From: a bacterium
Lineage (GTDB): Bacteria; Patescibacteria; Paceibacteria; UBA9973
Reading direction: 5' to 3'
Length of the DNA stretch: 5,868 nt
Assembly: GCA_021813235.1 (NCBI GenBank)
Contig: JAKALG010000055.1
Location: forward strand, 1 to 5,868
Shown: positions 5,468 through 5,868 of the stretch, piece after piece
How positions within the stretch are numbered: the stretch's first letter is position 1
Layout: each line of letters begins with the position of its first letter
Position numbers and translations under genes: made by a program
Notes under the pieces: model-generated
What the model was told of the DNA's origin: nothing
Database searches by the model: none
What the model saw: the letters and a program-made list of their open reading frames with translations, nothing else

Positions 5468-5868
5468 TTATTCCAAAGCAATTGAGTGGTTGGCCGTTTT
5501 GCCGTACTTCTGATGGACAAGGAAGAACCCTTGTCGCGGCGGTTCGTATCCGGCCTTTATCCGCAGAGCATAGGTGTTGTAGCCGATGAGCGATCCATTG
5601 GTGATGATGTTCCCAGCGTCCAGCATTTGCTGGTGGAAGTGTCCAAACACATCATAGTCCACGGGTCGTGCGATGTTCCAGTTGAGTACCGCCTTTCTGG
5701 CAGGAATGAGCAGTCCTCCCACCCCGCCGCCATAGTTGATCGCGTGTCCATGATGAAATCTGAACTTCCACTGGTAGACATCAAGGTAGGTGTGGTATCC
5801 CTCGGCAACGATGAACTTGACTCGCTTTTCGTCCTTGAAGATGTCCTGCATGGTTCGGTACATGAAGT
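5468..5868 (-). CDS. Metallophosphoesterase, C-terminal part only
   Basis: The frame is open at the window edge, so the N-terminus is missing; an internal ATG at 5863 is probably not the true start. The visible 131 residues from that Met look like the C-terminal half of a calcineurin-like phosphoesterase. HHGH at 37-40 fits the fourth metal-binding motif, and GHFH at 74-77 is the fifth, the GHxH signature. Between them lies the glycine-rich NYGGGVGGLLIP (43-54), and after them NGSLIGYN (89-96), which I recall from phage members of this family. The first three motifs (DxH, GDxxD, GNHD) would lie upstream, so activity cannot be judged. These enzymes use two metals to hydrolyse phosphodiesters or phosphomonoesters; the substrate is unknown. 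GC content is about 51% by hand count, against about 33% for the next two genes. A hairpin follows the stop codon. Confidence 0.85.
   Translation of the reverse strand, partial: FMYRTMQDIFKDEKRVKFIVAEGYHTYLDVYQWKFRFHHGHAINYGGGVGGLLIPARKAVLNWNIARPVDYDVFGHFHQQMLDAGNIITNGSLIGYNTYALRIKAGYEPPRQGFFLVHQKYGKTANHSIALE

Noticed and set aside
5557..5808. Second minus-strand frame of 83 codons inside the metallophosphoesterase gene
   Set aside because: It is rich in Ser, Thr and Met with no domain, and the overlapping frame carries the GHFH and HHGH motifs, so this is a shifted-frame shadow in GC-rich sequence.
1..5868. tRNA genes, CRISPR arrays, insertion sequences or attachment sites
   Set aside because: I saw no regularly spaced repeats, transposase or integrase motifs, or cloverleaf-like segments, and nearly all of the sequence is accounted for by coding regions.

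Overview
The window is a compact segment of a tailed double-stranded DNA phage genome (Caudoviricetes), or a prophage or metagenomic viral contig. All ten genes I accept read on the minus strand, so gene order runs from high to low coordinates. The host cannot be named from the sequence. The firmest anchors are a large terminase with all its ATPase and nuclease motifs and, directly upstream, a small terminase of the P22 gp3 type. Gene junctions are very tight. Every junction from 4658 down to 337 is an overlap, which suggests one polycistronic, translationally coupled transcription unit.

Layout in transcription order. (1) 5868-5468: the C-terminal part of a calcineurin-like metallophosphoesterase, cut by the window edge. 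(2) 5461-5441: a GC-rich hairpin in the short gap after it. (3) 5433-4976: two small proteins joined by an ATGA overlap; the first resembles a common small phage protein and the second has a cysteine cluster. (4) 4975-4901: a short gap, then a small zinc-ribbon-like protein. (5) 4658-1962: a four-gene cassette of glycosyltransferase, SAM-dependent methyltransferase, second glycosyltransferase and small HAD-like phosphatase. (6) 1969-337: small and large terminase subunits. (7) 356-1: the start of an unrecognised gene in the position where a portal gene is usually expected.

How the genes may work together: the terminase pair packages DNA into proheads. The two glycosyltransferases, the methyltransferase and the HAD enzyme look like a sugar-transfer and decoration cassette placed directly upstream of packaging. 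Possible targets are virion proteins, host surface glycan or modified phage DNA; the sequence alone does not choose between them. The metallophosphoesterase gene is clearly richer in GC (about 51% by hand count) than the small genes after it (about 33%), and the hairpin lies at that boundary. This suggests a mosaic joint between modules of different origin. I see no tRNA, rRNA, CRISPR array, insertion sequence or plus-strand gene. No gap exceeds 300 bases.
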